DNA of 64,000 nt, taken from Cheiracanthium punctorium (lineage: Eukaryota; Arthropoda; Arachnida; Araneae; Cheiracanthiidae). The translations under genes were made by a program, and so were the position numbers. The notes under the pieces are model-generated. The model searched no databases, was not told where the DNA came from, and saw only the letters and a list, made by a program, of their open reading frames with translations. The stretch is taken from positions 310,001 through 374,000 of the forward strand of contig JAWZYV010012284.1 in assembly GCA_038373885.1 (NCBI GenBank), given 5' to 3'. This document shows, piece after piece, positions 24,701 through 37,400 of the stretch; positions within the stretch are counted from its first letter, which is position 1; each line of letters opens with the position of its first letter.

Positions 24701-27700
24701 CAGAGGAGGAATAGAGGAAGATACAGCTGTACGGCGACTAATAACGAAGGTCCAGGAGAGAGCAATCATGTGTATCTCAGAGTTCAGTGTAAGTGTGTCT
24801 TTAATTATAGAGAGATTAAAGGAAAGTAAAATATTTTCGATTTATTTGAATACAATCTAAACACTTATCTTTTGAAAACTTTACCTTTCATATGATATTA
24901 ATAATAATATTTTTTTTCAACTTCTCAAGATATGATTTTACATTCATGTGTTTAGTTGTATTATTATCTATCAGTTGTATAATAATCTGAACACTTCTCT
25001 TTTGAAAACTTTACCTTTCATATGATATTACTAATAATTTTTTTCAACTTCTCAAGATATAAATTCACATTAATGTGTTCAGCTGTATTATTTATTAATA
25101 AGGCAACATTCAAAATAACATACTGTATACATAAAAAACAATATATTTCAATAAACATTTTATTTTTTTAATTTTGAGATATTTGAATTTAAAATAATAC
25201 GAGTAATTAAAATAAGAAGTTAATAAAAAGGAACAAATCTGAAATGTATGCTAATTTATCGATGCCAACAAATACCCTTTTTTACATTTTTCTTGTTTCA
25301 AGTAATCAATGATTTTTAAGTAAGTTAAAAAAAATACTTACATATTCATGTTAGAAAAATTAATCGTTTTCGTCCTAATTTGAATCTTTAAATGACGTTT
25401 CCTCAGAGATTTGAAAAATAGTTTTAGTTACGCGTAATGTTTATTTTCCATGTTGACACACCTTCATCTGCGGCTCAAACCTGCTCGAAGATGCGAAATT
25501 TTTCTATTACTCATTCTATTCTTATTGTAAATGTGACTAAACTATCACTTAAATACACGCAATACTATCATTATGGAGTTCAAGAATCTACTTGTTTCCG
25601 CTTTTAACACCTTTAAATTGTCTTTCGTGCATGCAAATAACGGTTTAGGTTTATCAGAAACTATAAAGTTTTATGTATCTTTTGAATATGAATATAAGTT
25701 TCTTTTGTCCCTCAGAAACATTTCAGAAAGGTTCATTTGCATTTAAATTAACTTGAATGTTCGCTAGAGATGTGCATAGAAAAGTGTTTCAGTTTTCAAA
25801 AACCATTTGTTTGAATACAAATGCGAACTGTTGTTTTGGTGTGTAAAATATCTAAAAATTGTAAAGTATCTAAAAATCATGATAAATAACCTTTCTGTGG
25901 AACGAGTTCATTATAAGATATTATTTAAAAATTTCAATTTGAAGATGTGTATGTTTGTCCGTGGGCTTTTGTGCCATGTTACGTTGAAGTAAAACCATCC
26001 TGAAAAATAATGTAAGGAAAATCATATTTTGAGAAGAAGATTGTTTAGTGAGGAGAAGTTTAAAACAGAGTGCTGACCTTCCCCTAAAATAGCACATATT
26101 CCCATCTTAAGCATTTAAGAGTCCGAGGCCATAATTGTGTTCACATGTTTCAAATACGAATTTCCAATTTAATATTTACAATTAAATTAAATTAAATGTA
26201 TTTGCATTTTTAGTTACATTAAGTTAGAACTGTTGAAAAATTGTTCTTAATTCATATGCAATGGAAATACTTTCAAATCTTCACATTTCATTCACTCAAT
26301 AAGCAATAAAACTCAGGTCAAATTTAATCCAAAGGCAATTGTTCATTGACACCCAGAAAGACATTTAGCAGCGGGGAAATTGAAAAGCACGCAGGAACGG
26401 GGTATTATAAATGCTTTCTTAGTGTACTACGTAATAAAAATTTTAAAAAGGAATGAATTGTTTATTTTATGATCATATTTTGTTTAAAATTAAGTAATTT
26501 TCGCAACATTAAGCAATTTTATTATGAGTATTTTTTAACTGTAATATTTTCAGACTCAGATGAACTTAACTAAACATAATATAAGAATTTGATGAACAAC
26601 CAATCACCAAAATTTTCATCGTTATTTCAAACAGGGTTTTAAAAGTACATCGATGTAATATTTCTAATCCTTATTTACTTGAGATTTCTAGCTGTCTTGA
26701 TGAACCGTTCACAACTTCGAATTTTAAGCCCGTATTGCTGGTCCATCGTGCAGATTATGAACCTAAGTCGAACTCTCATTTAGAAAATTTCAAAAAATTC
26801 TTGAAGATTGCAATTTTCCCTTTTTTCAGATGCACCTGTTTGTAAAAGTGGACAGCAGACAATTTATGGAGCCATGCTTCATTTCCCAGTTGAGATCACG
26901 TGCGAAGTGGAAGCTGATCCAGATGATGTTTCGTTCCGATGGGAGTTCAACAGCTCATTTGGATCACTTGAGCTCGTTCCTACCACGACCAGTGGGCGAA
27001 AAAGCGTAGTTCACTACATACCGCGATCTGAACAGGACTATGGCACATTATCATGCTGGGGAAGAAACAGAGTCGGAATGCAGAGGACGCCTTGCCTTTT
27101 TGTTGTCATACCTGCAGGTATTGACAAACGTCTTTCTAAGATTGACAGTTTTAGTTCATAATTTGTGCTGATTTCAGGTCTTTTTTATAGAGAATAACAA
27201 AAATACTTAAATGTTGGTTTTTATTGTTGGTTTTTGTTTGTTTGTTAGGGTAAACTTACATAATGGGCATCTGCCTAAGGGGGTATGCCTTGGTTGCAGG
27301 ACTACTTAAAGGGTTCTAGCTCATATTCAAGTTAAATCTGGTCTAAACCGACCAAAACTCCAGACCATTTTCAAAATAAATAAATAAATAAATAAATCGA
27401 GAGGTCTCACCATGGCCGAATAGGTAAAACACACAAAATGGTGGAGAGCTGAAGGGCGAAGGTCCAGCCAGCGGCGACTACAGCGCGTCAGTCGATCTAA
27501 TGGTCTTTAAATTCGATAGGTTTTGCTGGAGATTGTAACACGAATGTCGATCTAATGGTCTTTACATTCGACCGGTTTTCTCGAGATTGTAACACGAATG
27601 TCGATCTAATGATCTTTAGATTCGACCGGTTTTCTCGAGATGTAGCACGGATACTTGTTTGAATACCTTAAAAAGTCCTTCGACGAAGGCACGGAAAGCT

Positions 27701-30700
27701 GCCCATCGTGTAGGGTTGCCAAAACAATTCAAGAAACTTCGTAAGTCTAACTGTTTAATCGTTTTTATAAGTTACGAAAATAAATATGATATGAGAAAAA
27801 ATATTTTGTTATTAATAAATAAATAAATAAAATGCAACTTCTCTTAAACTGAATGTCCTTTAAATGCTCCCCTTGCGACATAAATTGGCGGGAGAATTGG
27901 GAATTGAAGAATAATCCAATGTCTATATTAAACGAAATATGCTGTATTTTAATAGAAAAGAAAAAATTTAAATGCAGATTAAAGAAAATCATAAAAAGGA
28001 CCACTATTTATGAAACTAATACTTAATCAATAAAATATTTTAGGACCAAGTATATTTTAAAGTAACAAAATCATAGCAATCAGTCGCTTTATTTTTTATT
28101 TAAATTTCCTTGTTTAATACTAAAAGCCTATGAGGCGTAAAATTATGTGCAAAGAATATCACTTCACAGTGCATTTCCATTTTGAATTTATTGAAATTTT
28201 AATTTGCAGTTTACTTTAAAAAAACATACACATTTTACTTTTAAAGCTGGATATAAAGCCATTTTATAATAAATGCAACTTTGAATGTACCAATTTTACA
28301 GATATCACAAACACTACTTATAAAAGGTAACTTTTGAGTTGAATATTGAGCCCAATTTATAAATATATATAGAATGGAAGAAGTTTGGAATGAAGTTTAA
28401 ACTATGGCACCAATTTCTTATAAAAAGAAGAGAAAAAACTATAGCACATACATTTTAATAATTTATACATGGATTATCCACCGATAAAATCTCATCTCAT
28501 TATATATAGATCGATACAGTATAGAAAGAAAACAACCTTTTTATAATGATTATGCGTTTAGAAATTTGATTAAGATCCTGAAAAACACCCACTATCAATT
28601 CAAACGTGAAGTTAAATTATTTTGTATATAATGTGTTTACTTTTTACAGTAATTTAAAGGCAGTCACGTAATACATAAATTACATTTTCATGCATAAAAA
28701 AAGTATTTCTGTTTGTAATAAGTTTTACACTTTGAATATCTGATAACAAAATATTCTTATTAATATAGTAATTTAAATTTAGCTTTTAAAACTAACTCTT
28801 TAAAATGAATAAATGTAAATTCACGTTTATAAACATTATTTTAAACAAATTTTAGTATTCGATAACTAAAACTGAAATTATCAATTTATGAACGCATAAA
28901 AGGTCATCCGCATTACGGATGATACTTGCGTCTCAAAATTTCTTATTAACGACTTAAACCCGGAAAGAAAAATTTTAATATGTTTATTCAAGCTAAGTAG
29001 TATACTAAATGACGCAGTTGTAAATTACAATTCAAAATAAAAGAAGTATATCGCTGAAATTACGGGATTACTTTTCTGTACCTCTTCAAATAAGGTTATA
29101 CATACAGGTTTAACTTGATTTGTATAGATGTGAATGAGAGTATTTAATAAATTAAACATAATAAACATGTATTTAAAGATATAATATCTCCGAAAAAGAT
29201 ATGGCGCATGAAATAAAATGAGAGGTATTCAAAGAGATTGTTAATAACATCGTAATTGCATTACCATGGGATTAGATAATTTTAGAAATTTAGAAAAGAA
29301 AATTAAAATATGTACGCAGCACTATTTGTGCTGCGTACATATTTTAATTATTTTTGCTGCATATCTTGTTTTATAAGCATTATCTGTACCATGTTTAAAA
29401 AGTACTGAAGCAACTTCAATAAAAATAAATAAATATGGTTTTTGAAAATGACCTAAGGAATAGTTTTTAGTTTATATATAATTCATTTGTACAATTTTGA
29501 GGACTTTTCAAAATTTACACCAAATGTAATACACTACGATTAAGTGCATTTCTTTCTAGGATGATCCCCCCCCCATGCCATCCAAAATTACTTGACAATG
29601 GATTGCTTTTAGCCATTCTTGAACTACAACTAGCCGTTTCGGAACACAAGTGCTGCAAGAACTTGCAAGTGATATGCATGGATTGTGTTAGTATAAGGCT
29701 TCATGAAACGCTGCGGAGAAACTCAATTGTTATTCTTACATTTTTTTTAACTTACTAGGACGTGGCATATATTTTTTTTGACGGGAAAACTGCTAAATGA
29801 AAAGTAGTGTTAGCTTACTTCTTAACGTACATTAAAATGTTGAAATTCGAAGTTATTTATTTTTCAGATTCAGGAGATATGATTTTTTCAATTACCATTC
29901 AATGAATAGATAAAAATCCAGGTTTGTAGCTCACTCCATTAGTGAGTCTTCATCCTGAAAATTACGTCTACCTGATTTCGAATTTCCTGAAATTTCGAGA
30001 AGATATGTTCCAACTCTCAGCTTTAACATATTAACAACAAAGTAGTCTTGATTTGCATTAGATAAGATAATATCTTGCATTAGACGAATATATTCTCAGT
30101 CATTAGACGAAACAAATATTCCCAGTCATAAGTTTGTATTTCTGTGTGGTGATGATTTTTTGAGTCACCGGAAAACGAAGATGATGTCATGACAGTACGT
30201 GGAACATAGTGAGCTACTGAATCAGAACCATAGGAACATAAAACCACGTGAGTTGTTCTGCGATGCTGATTTTTCCAGGTAACAGCTGGGCAGTTGCGGT
30301 TTAAATTATTGTGGTACTTCCTATGAATATGCTGAAACAGACAATGACTCCTTTCTTTCTTTCTTTCTTTTTTTTTTATAAACTTTCTAACTTCCATTAT
30401 TTACTCCTTTTGTTCTATTTTATATTTTCGAAAATAGAATTTGTACTTTGCCACAAAATTAGATTTTGCATTTAAGTGATAAAAGGGGAAATGTTTGTAA
30501 TACATTGATATAGTATAACTAATTAGATGCATTGGTAACTATGTGAGATAGACACGTGTTTAAATGACTGGAGGACTCTATATTATCAACTATCATGAAT
30601 CTTCTGAATAAAACTTTAATTAATTAATCTGCCTGAAGTCCATATCTTCCTTGAGATTACTGGGTTCTCTAGAATAATACATATCAAATTAAGAATAAAA

Positions 30701-31451
30701 ATCAAATTAGGATTATGGAATATTTCTTATAATCGATACCTAGGTTAAAGGTAAGATGTGACCACATAACTACAGTAAAATAACTGTTAATTGACTGAAA
30801 AAGGGTCATGTTATTTTCAAGTACTTATTAGTATCATGGCTATTATTCGTCCGTAGTAACAGTACTTTTGACTTTAAAATAAGCAAAGTAAAGATCAGTC
30901 CAGCAGCCATATGGTAAGTTAATTCTTTACAAGATGTTTACTCTTCGCTAATACCTTTAATCAAAATCGTTGTTAATTTAAGCTGAGTAATGAGCACCTT
31001 CCTCGAAATTTTTCAAATACCGCATTAAAGCGCTTTTCAATTAAAAAAATACTACGTCTATTTATACGAGAATTTATTTCTTCCATAAACAGGAAGAGAT
31101 TTTTACCCACATGCATCACATTACATATACCATGCGTGAAAATCGAATCTCTTGCACATTATTTAACAATAGCAATATGGTAGATTAAAATGTGATAATT
31201 TTAACTTGGATACATACAAATCTGCTTGGTGAAATATCGGTTAAAGTAACATCTCTCTTATTGTAATATATTTTGAATGTACTAAAATGTAATAATTAGT
31301 CGATGTGGTTCCGGATAATTCATTGTCACGCTTTTTAGAATAAATTTTTGTGGCAAACTGGCTATTCCATTCACCCTCTGAGCGTTTGGAAATGGTCAAA
31401 TAATGTAAAGTTATTTTAATATGGTAAAAATTTTATATAGCTTTTAAATTA

Positions 31452-31486
<35 letters not shown>

Positions 31487-34400
31487 AAGATTGGGGTAGT
31501 TATTAAAAATAGGCTCCGGAAAATTCCTTACAAATGTTAATGTCAAGCATCGTTTATGATATATCAGTGTTATAAATAATTTAAATCATAGATGCATTGC
31601 AATGGAAACTGGAATAGTGTGGACGGGATTTTACTTCACAACTACTTGGAGGTTAAGCAGTTTCAACTGTATTTGTGAATTTGCTAATTATAACAGACTT
31701 AACTGTAAAACGGTGCTGGAATAGACTTGCTTATAAGCACTATAGAAAAATAATCTGAAAAACGATAATAAATCTTTATAAAATAATATTTTATTTTCAG
31801 AGCCGCCTGCCGCACTCCACAACTGCAGCGTTGCGCATGAGACGGAGCATTTCTTTCGAGTTTCATGCTATGAAGGTCGAGATGGTGGACTTAATCAGTT
31901 TTTTCAAATGGAGGTTTATACCATGGAGTCTTCTCTACTTTACAATCTTTCGTCTCAGTCGGCTGATTTTTCCGTGAGGGGTCTCAGTCCGGGGACGGTA
32001 TACACCCTTACAATATATGCGGTGAATGCTAAAGGCAGAAGTTCTCCACTCACGATAAAAGCTTCGACATTATCTACTCCGGAAAGTCAGACTAGAAGAG
32101 GTAAGACAGAAAATTCTACTTTGAAGAAAATAAGCGCGTATGATATTTGTCTAGTATACAGGTGCATCTCACCTTGCAAAAAATAGAGTAAAAGGTTTCT
32201 GTTTTCAATCATCTACGGTATGCTGTGGGGAATGTAAAACCAAGTTTCCGACCACGTACGACAAGAGAAAACTTGGTGAGGAAGTCATTCGGACTGTTTT
32301 CAGTTTTCGCCTATAATTTTTTTCTGGCTTATTTTAACGCAAAAAAGTCAATTGGCGATTGGTAGCGGAAAATATTCCTGTCTATATCACTCTTTCATAT
32401 ACTGGACAATAAATATTTTCTGCATTTTATGTATAATGGTTTGTGAAATGACATTTTTTTTTTTGTACTTAGTTCTTGCAGATGTTATAAACTGGGAATT
32501 TTAAAATGTATAAACTTTTTCTAGAGAAAATTATGAAATCAGAGTTTGAAATTCTGTTGCAAAAGAAAAATTATTGAACGAAAAAGAAAAAAAAATTCGA
32601 ATTTTTTTTTAAAGCAATATATAACACTAACGCGTGCATTATGTTTGCATGTTAATTTATATTCGTGTTATACATACTTAGATGTTATGCACGTGCAGCT
32701 ATAAGTATCATAGATGGAAAATATTAATATCAGTATAAATAACAGCAAACCCGTAAATATTAAAAAATATGAGAAACTTAACTTTTTTGTAAATTTTTAC
32801 CTTATTTTAATTTTCTTTAGGAAAAACATCAATTCTTGTAAAATAAAATTTCAGGAAAATATTGATGTATGAAATAATTAAAACATTGAAAATAACACAT
32901 ATAAAAGATACTTATAACCCCGGACACGGGTTTCGGGAGGAACATATTCGTCCTTCATCAGCAGATGTCCATACACAGTAACCTGGGGACAGAAAAATAT
33001 TTTTTTGTTTACTTTTTTACTTTTCCAGACCTCAGCTTACTGATCATGGACTTCTGATGATAAAGGACGAACAAACAAACAAACAAAAAATCTCAAAACG
33101 CGTGTCCTGATTGATAAGTATTTTTATATGTGTTATTTTACAAATTTTAAATATTTTATCTTTCAAACACCTGTTCTTTTGAGTGTTATTTTTTGTTAAC
33201 CTTGCTGTATATTTTTGTTAAAATTATACTATATAAATAAACATTTTCTCTGTTTCTAGAGGATGTGTGGGAATTTAGTCTTAACCCCATTCTTTTAATA
33301 ATTTTTGCTGTTGTTGGAGGAATAGTTCTAGTTGTATTTGCAATAATTGTTTACCTCAAGTTCCAGGGAAAGAGAAATATTGCAAAAGGTACGGTATGTA
33401 TGCTGGAAAAAAATTATTATTTTTGTAGATAAATATAAAAAAAACACCTTCTTTTATATATTTTTTTTTAAAATAGCTGCGCACCGGCTCTTCATACGGG
33501 AAGAAGGGAATATTTTACTACTAAAATCATATCTGCATGTGACAAAACAGAATTTCATTTTTAAAAAAGTTCAAGTAATCTCTACTGTTGAAATTACTGC
33601 GGGATATATTAACGCTAATTAGAATTACTTTTCGTTTAGTTGGTTGTAAGACAACCGTTGAAAAAGGATAAACACTTTTAATTTCATGAAATATTTATTA
33701 ACGTGGTACATTGCGATTTATTCATACTATCTTTACAAATCTTATAATACTACCTATTACGTACATTAATACTATCTATACTCGCTTCTCCCTTTTCAAG
33801 GCTCCCTTAAAAGAAACAGCTTCGATTATTTGGCCTCGATGGGATCTTTTGATTCTGTGGCGATTCTTTGCAATTTACGCATTAGCATAAATAATAATCA
33901 TTTCACATAATGGTTGCCATTAAGGAAACTCTCCATATATATTTAATTTATACATAGTTTTATAAGATTGGCATATTTAGCGCCGTAAACCATTTCATCT
34001 TACTGTGGGGAGAAAATATCCAAGGGGTGCCATTTTAAATATCCAATAGCGATATCTTTTATATCCTCCATAGTCCTGTCTCCTGAAAAACATCAAACTG
34101 TGTAATCTCGAGGAGCTACTTATTCCCATTTTAATTGTGACAGGGCGTTAGAGTTGCAGAGTTTACAAATTTCACACATTTTTTTTAAATTTATGACGTC
34201 ACTGTTTGACTGCCGTAAAGGATACCCCGGTAGATTAATTTCGGAGTTACTTTCGATATTTCGCATAATTGTTTTCAAACGGTATCATTAAAACTTTGCG
34301 TGACCTTTATGGAGGAACGTAATTCAACGTTAAAATAAAACTATATTCGCAACCTGCATGCGTATGTTAGGCAACGCCTGCGCTAAATTAAATGCCAAAA

Positions 34401-37400
34401 ATAAAAATAATAAATAGAAAAATTTTAATATATCGCGCTTTGAAACGAACTTTGTAACTTTTAAAATGAATAAGACAAAAAGGAAATTCCATAATTTAGG
34501 TTGACTGAATTTCTTTCACATATTTTATTATATTTAGAGCTAATTAATTCTATATGTATGTTGATTAGGGTGTTAGAGCTGTTTAAAGGTGCGATTTCTG
34601 AAATACTGGAATACACACACACACATATATATGTATGTATGTATAAGAATTAGCTGATATTTATTGCAATATTAAAAAAAAATATTTCAGAACTATCCTG
34701 TGATGAAACAATGATGCGTAAAATTCAAATTTATTGCATTGCAAAAAAAGTTATATATTATTGTAATATTGTTCATTTTAGTTAGGTGTTATTAAAATAA
34801 AGATTGATCATACACATACATAAATATTTATGCATGTATCATTGCATATTAGCCCCGCTTTAACTATGCGACCGTTAGCGTTATTTCATTAAGTATGTCA
34901 GGCTCACGCGAATACCACGTATTTCGTGCTCAGTCATCTATGGTCCGGTTGATAAGCTTGAGGCCAGTTGACGTTAAGTTCAATTCAGATTAGTGAGTTC
35001 AGAAACGTACGCGCATTAGTTTCCATGGAAACAACACTACTGGCCACAGTTTATGGACGTTTGACCGCTGCTGTGTTGAGGTAGAAATTAACCTTCACAA
35101 AATTAATGAGCTGTAGATCTGTAAGGGCCAAATAATTAGACAACACACTTTTACATCTGTTTTACATTTGTTTTACATCTGATGGATAAGAGAAAACCGT
35201 ACACAAATGTCATCAATAACAGAAAACAAAACAATTTTACTTCATATTTATTTATGTTCAAGTGTGAATTAGGCAACAGCACTAAACTATTCCATTTGTT
35301 ATTACTGCCCCATTTGATTCCCTGTCTTTAGCTACACAAGGCGTACGTCTCTTAATGGGAAAGTATATACAGGGTGGAACAAATTAATGTGGCCCGGAGA
35401 ACAGAGTTCCAAGTTACAAAGAAACACATCATATGAAAGAAAATACTACATAGTTTGCCAACCTGCCAACAAATGGAAATGACCACTATTCAAGGCAAGT
35501 GCCTGAAGGCTGATGGAACCGGAACTGCAGGAAATGCTGCAATCTCTCATGGTGTGCACGTCAATCATTCACGTGCAATCGTATATACTAGCCTGGGTCA
35601 CTTTTATTTGCCCCACCCTGTACAATAGCCAATTCTGTACGTATAAGGTAATTTTACCTGCTTTAAAGTCGGAGAATGTCTGAATAAAGTTTAACATTTT
35701 TATTTCTGGATCGCGGGAATTTTACAACAGCAGAGATTGCAGCGTGGAACAAAGAAGTGTGCCCCTTAGAGTAAAAAGTTGTTACTGCTCACCTCTCGAT
35801 TTCTGCTATTTAAGAAAAAAGAGTGAAGCTACATGTTAGTAATACGGATGTCATACACCTCTTGATAGTAATCGTAGATTTTAAAATAAAACTTGCAGTT
35901 GTCAATCAAATGACGTTTCCTCTTAAGTGAAGCATTGGGGGAACAAGACGAGCGTGAAAAAAATTCTTCTAGCGAGCGTGAGGAAATACATCTCTAAATT
36001 TGAAAATACATCTTAATAGAATGTCAAATGAACATAAATCTTCTTTGTTCTTGGTGTTTTCTTAATTATTATAAACAATTTTTCTTTTAATAATTTCTTT
36101 TACACGTTATTAATATTCGCTTGCGATAAAAAGATCTCATTTAAAAAGGAATTAGAAACAAATGTCTTTTTAAAAAATTCAATACTTTTCTATAAAATTT
36201 ATTTACTATAAAAGGAGGAGAAATAATGCAATTAAAGCACATCAAAAATAATAAGAAAATCGTATGTTTATGCAATTTTTTAACACATAGGTCATTACAA
36301 GTCAAATCAAACAAAAAAATTAGAAAAAGTTCACCACACTATCTCAGATTTTCCTCAAATTCAGTAAATGATTTGCAGAAGAGGATAAATCCAAATCTTA
36401 ATTTTGAAGGTTGTACTGTAATTAATTACCGAGCATTTAATTAAGTTAATTTTTAAGTTCTCTGAGAGATGCGCCATTTTTTTTATTTCTTAAATAACTA
36501 CTTACCTGTATATGTTACTGAAGTGAACATTTATTTCTAGGGAGATAGCTTTTTAAGATCATTCCAAAAATGACATCAAAATCTGCGTATCTTTTATAGT
36601 TTATGCATGAGCACTGTATTTGCTAAAAAACATCAAGAGGGTGTTTCACCAGAAACACATGTTTTAAATATTTATATGTTGTTAAGATGGTATACCACTT
36701 CATCCCAAAAAATTTCATCTTGGCTTTCTGCTCAGGAGCTGAACAAAGATTGACATGAATCGTCACATTGTCACATGAATTATTAAAATTTCATGTGACT
36801 TTACGTATATATTCTGTAGCAATAAGTTTTAAAGTGCGTGTCAAACAAATTAATATGAACTTACTATAATAGAAATTACTATAATACATTTATTCAGCAA
36901 AGTAATCCCCATTACTTTCCAGCACCTACCGCCAACGGTCAGGTATAGCGCAGGGATGCCAGAAGCATAGGATTTATCTATTGATGCGATGAAGTCATCA
37001 ATAGATTTTCGTACTTCGTCCACTGTGGGGAAGTTCACAGAAGTCAAAGCATTGTTCATTTAACGATGTAGATGATAATCCAAAGGGGTTATGTCAGGGC
37101 TATACGCCGGATGCTCCAAACTATACTAGCATGTCCTTGATCGGATTTCGCAACCTAAGGCCTGGAGCTAATGTCATGGAGCAAATTGACGGGCTTGAAA
37201 CCTTTGCCAGTAAACGGTCATTTACGATCGATTTTCTGCTTCAGTCATAGCGATTGTTCATAGCGTTCAGCGGCAGTAGTTTGTAGTGCAATAAATTGTA
37301 GTACGTCACACAATCCATATCCCTCCCGACAATGCAAGGCCTCATGTTGCAAACTATAGAAGAACGCAAACTATAGAAGATACACAAATTTTGATAACAT

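Larger units (their letters stand above)
27118..31800 (+). other. Intron between Ig5 and FN3 (4.7 kb)
   Basis: Contains a SINE-like segment (27400-27655), a perfect hairpin (29301-29349), a CTTT microsatellite (30352-30378) and a TA microsatellite (31454-31484). The rest is AT-rich with nothing recognisable. Confidence 0.6.
32889..33139. mobile_element. Foldback element with hammerhead-like arms (Penelope-related)
   Basis: A 251-bp element with outer inverted repeats AAAATAACACATATAAAAxx and TTTTTATATGTGTTATTTT, continuing inward through ATACTTAT and GGACAC. The sequence outside the ribozyme motif (ATAAGTATCTTTTATATGTG on the minus strand) resembles the flank downstream of the 42.2-kb hammerhead, linking the element to the Penelope-like family here. 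The left arm holds a good hammerhead-like motif on the minus strand and the right arm a degenerate one on the plus strand. Located in the intron between FN3 and the transmembrane exon. Confidence 0.55.

Noticed and set aside
27491..27655. Three regularly spaced palindromic repeats, considered as a CRISPR array
   Set aside because: Units are contiguous without unique spacers, and the context is an animal intron.
30080..30397. 105-codon minus-strand open frame
   Set aside because: Driven by a CTTT microsatellite at one end, no recognisable motif, no splice sites, and AT-rich intronic context.
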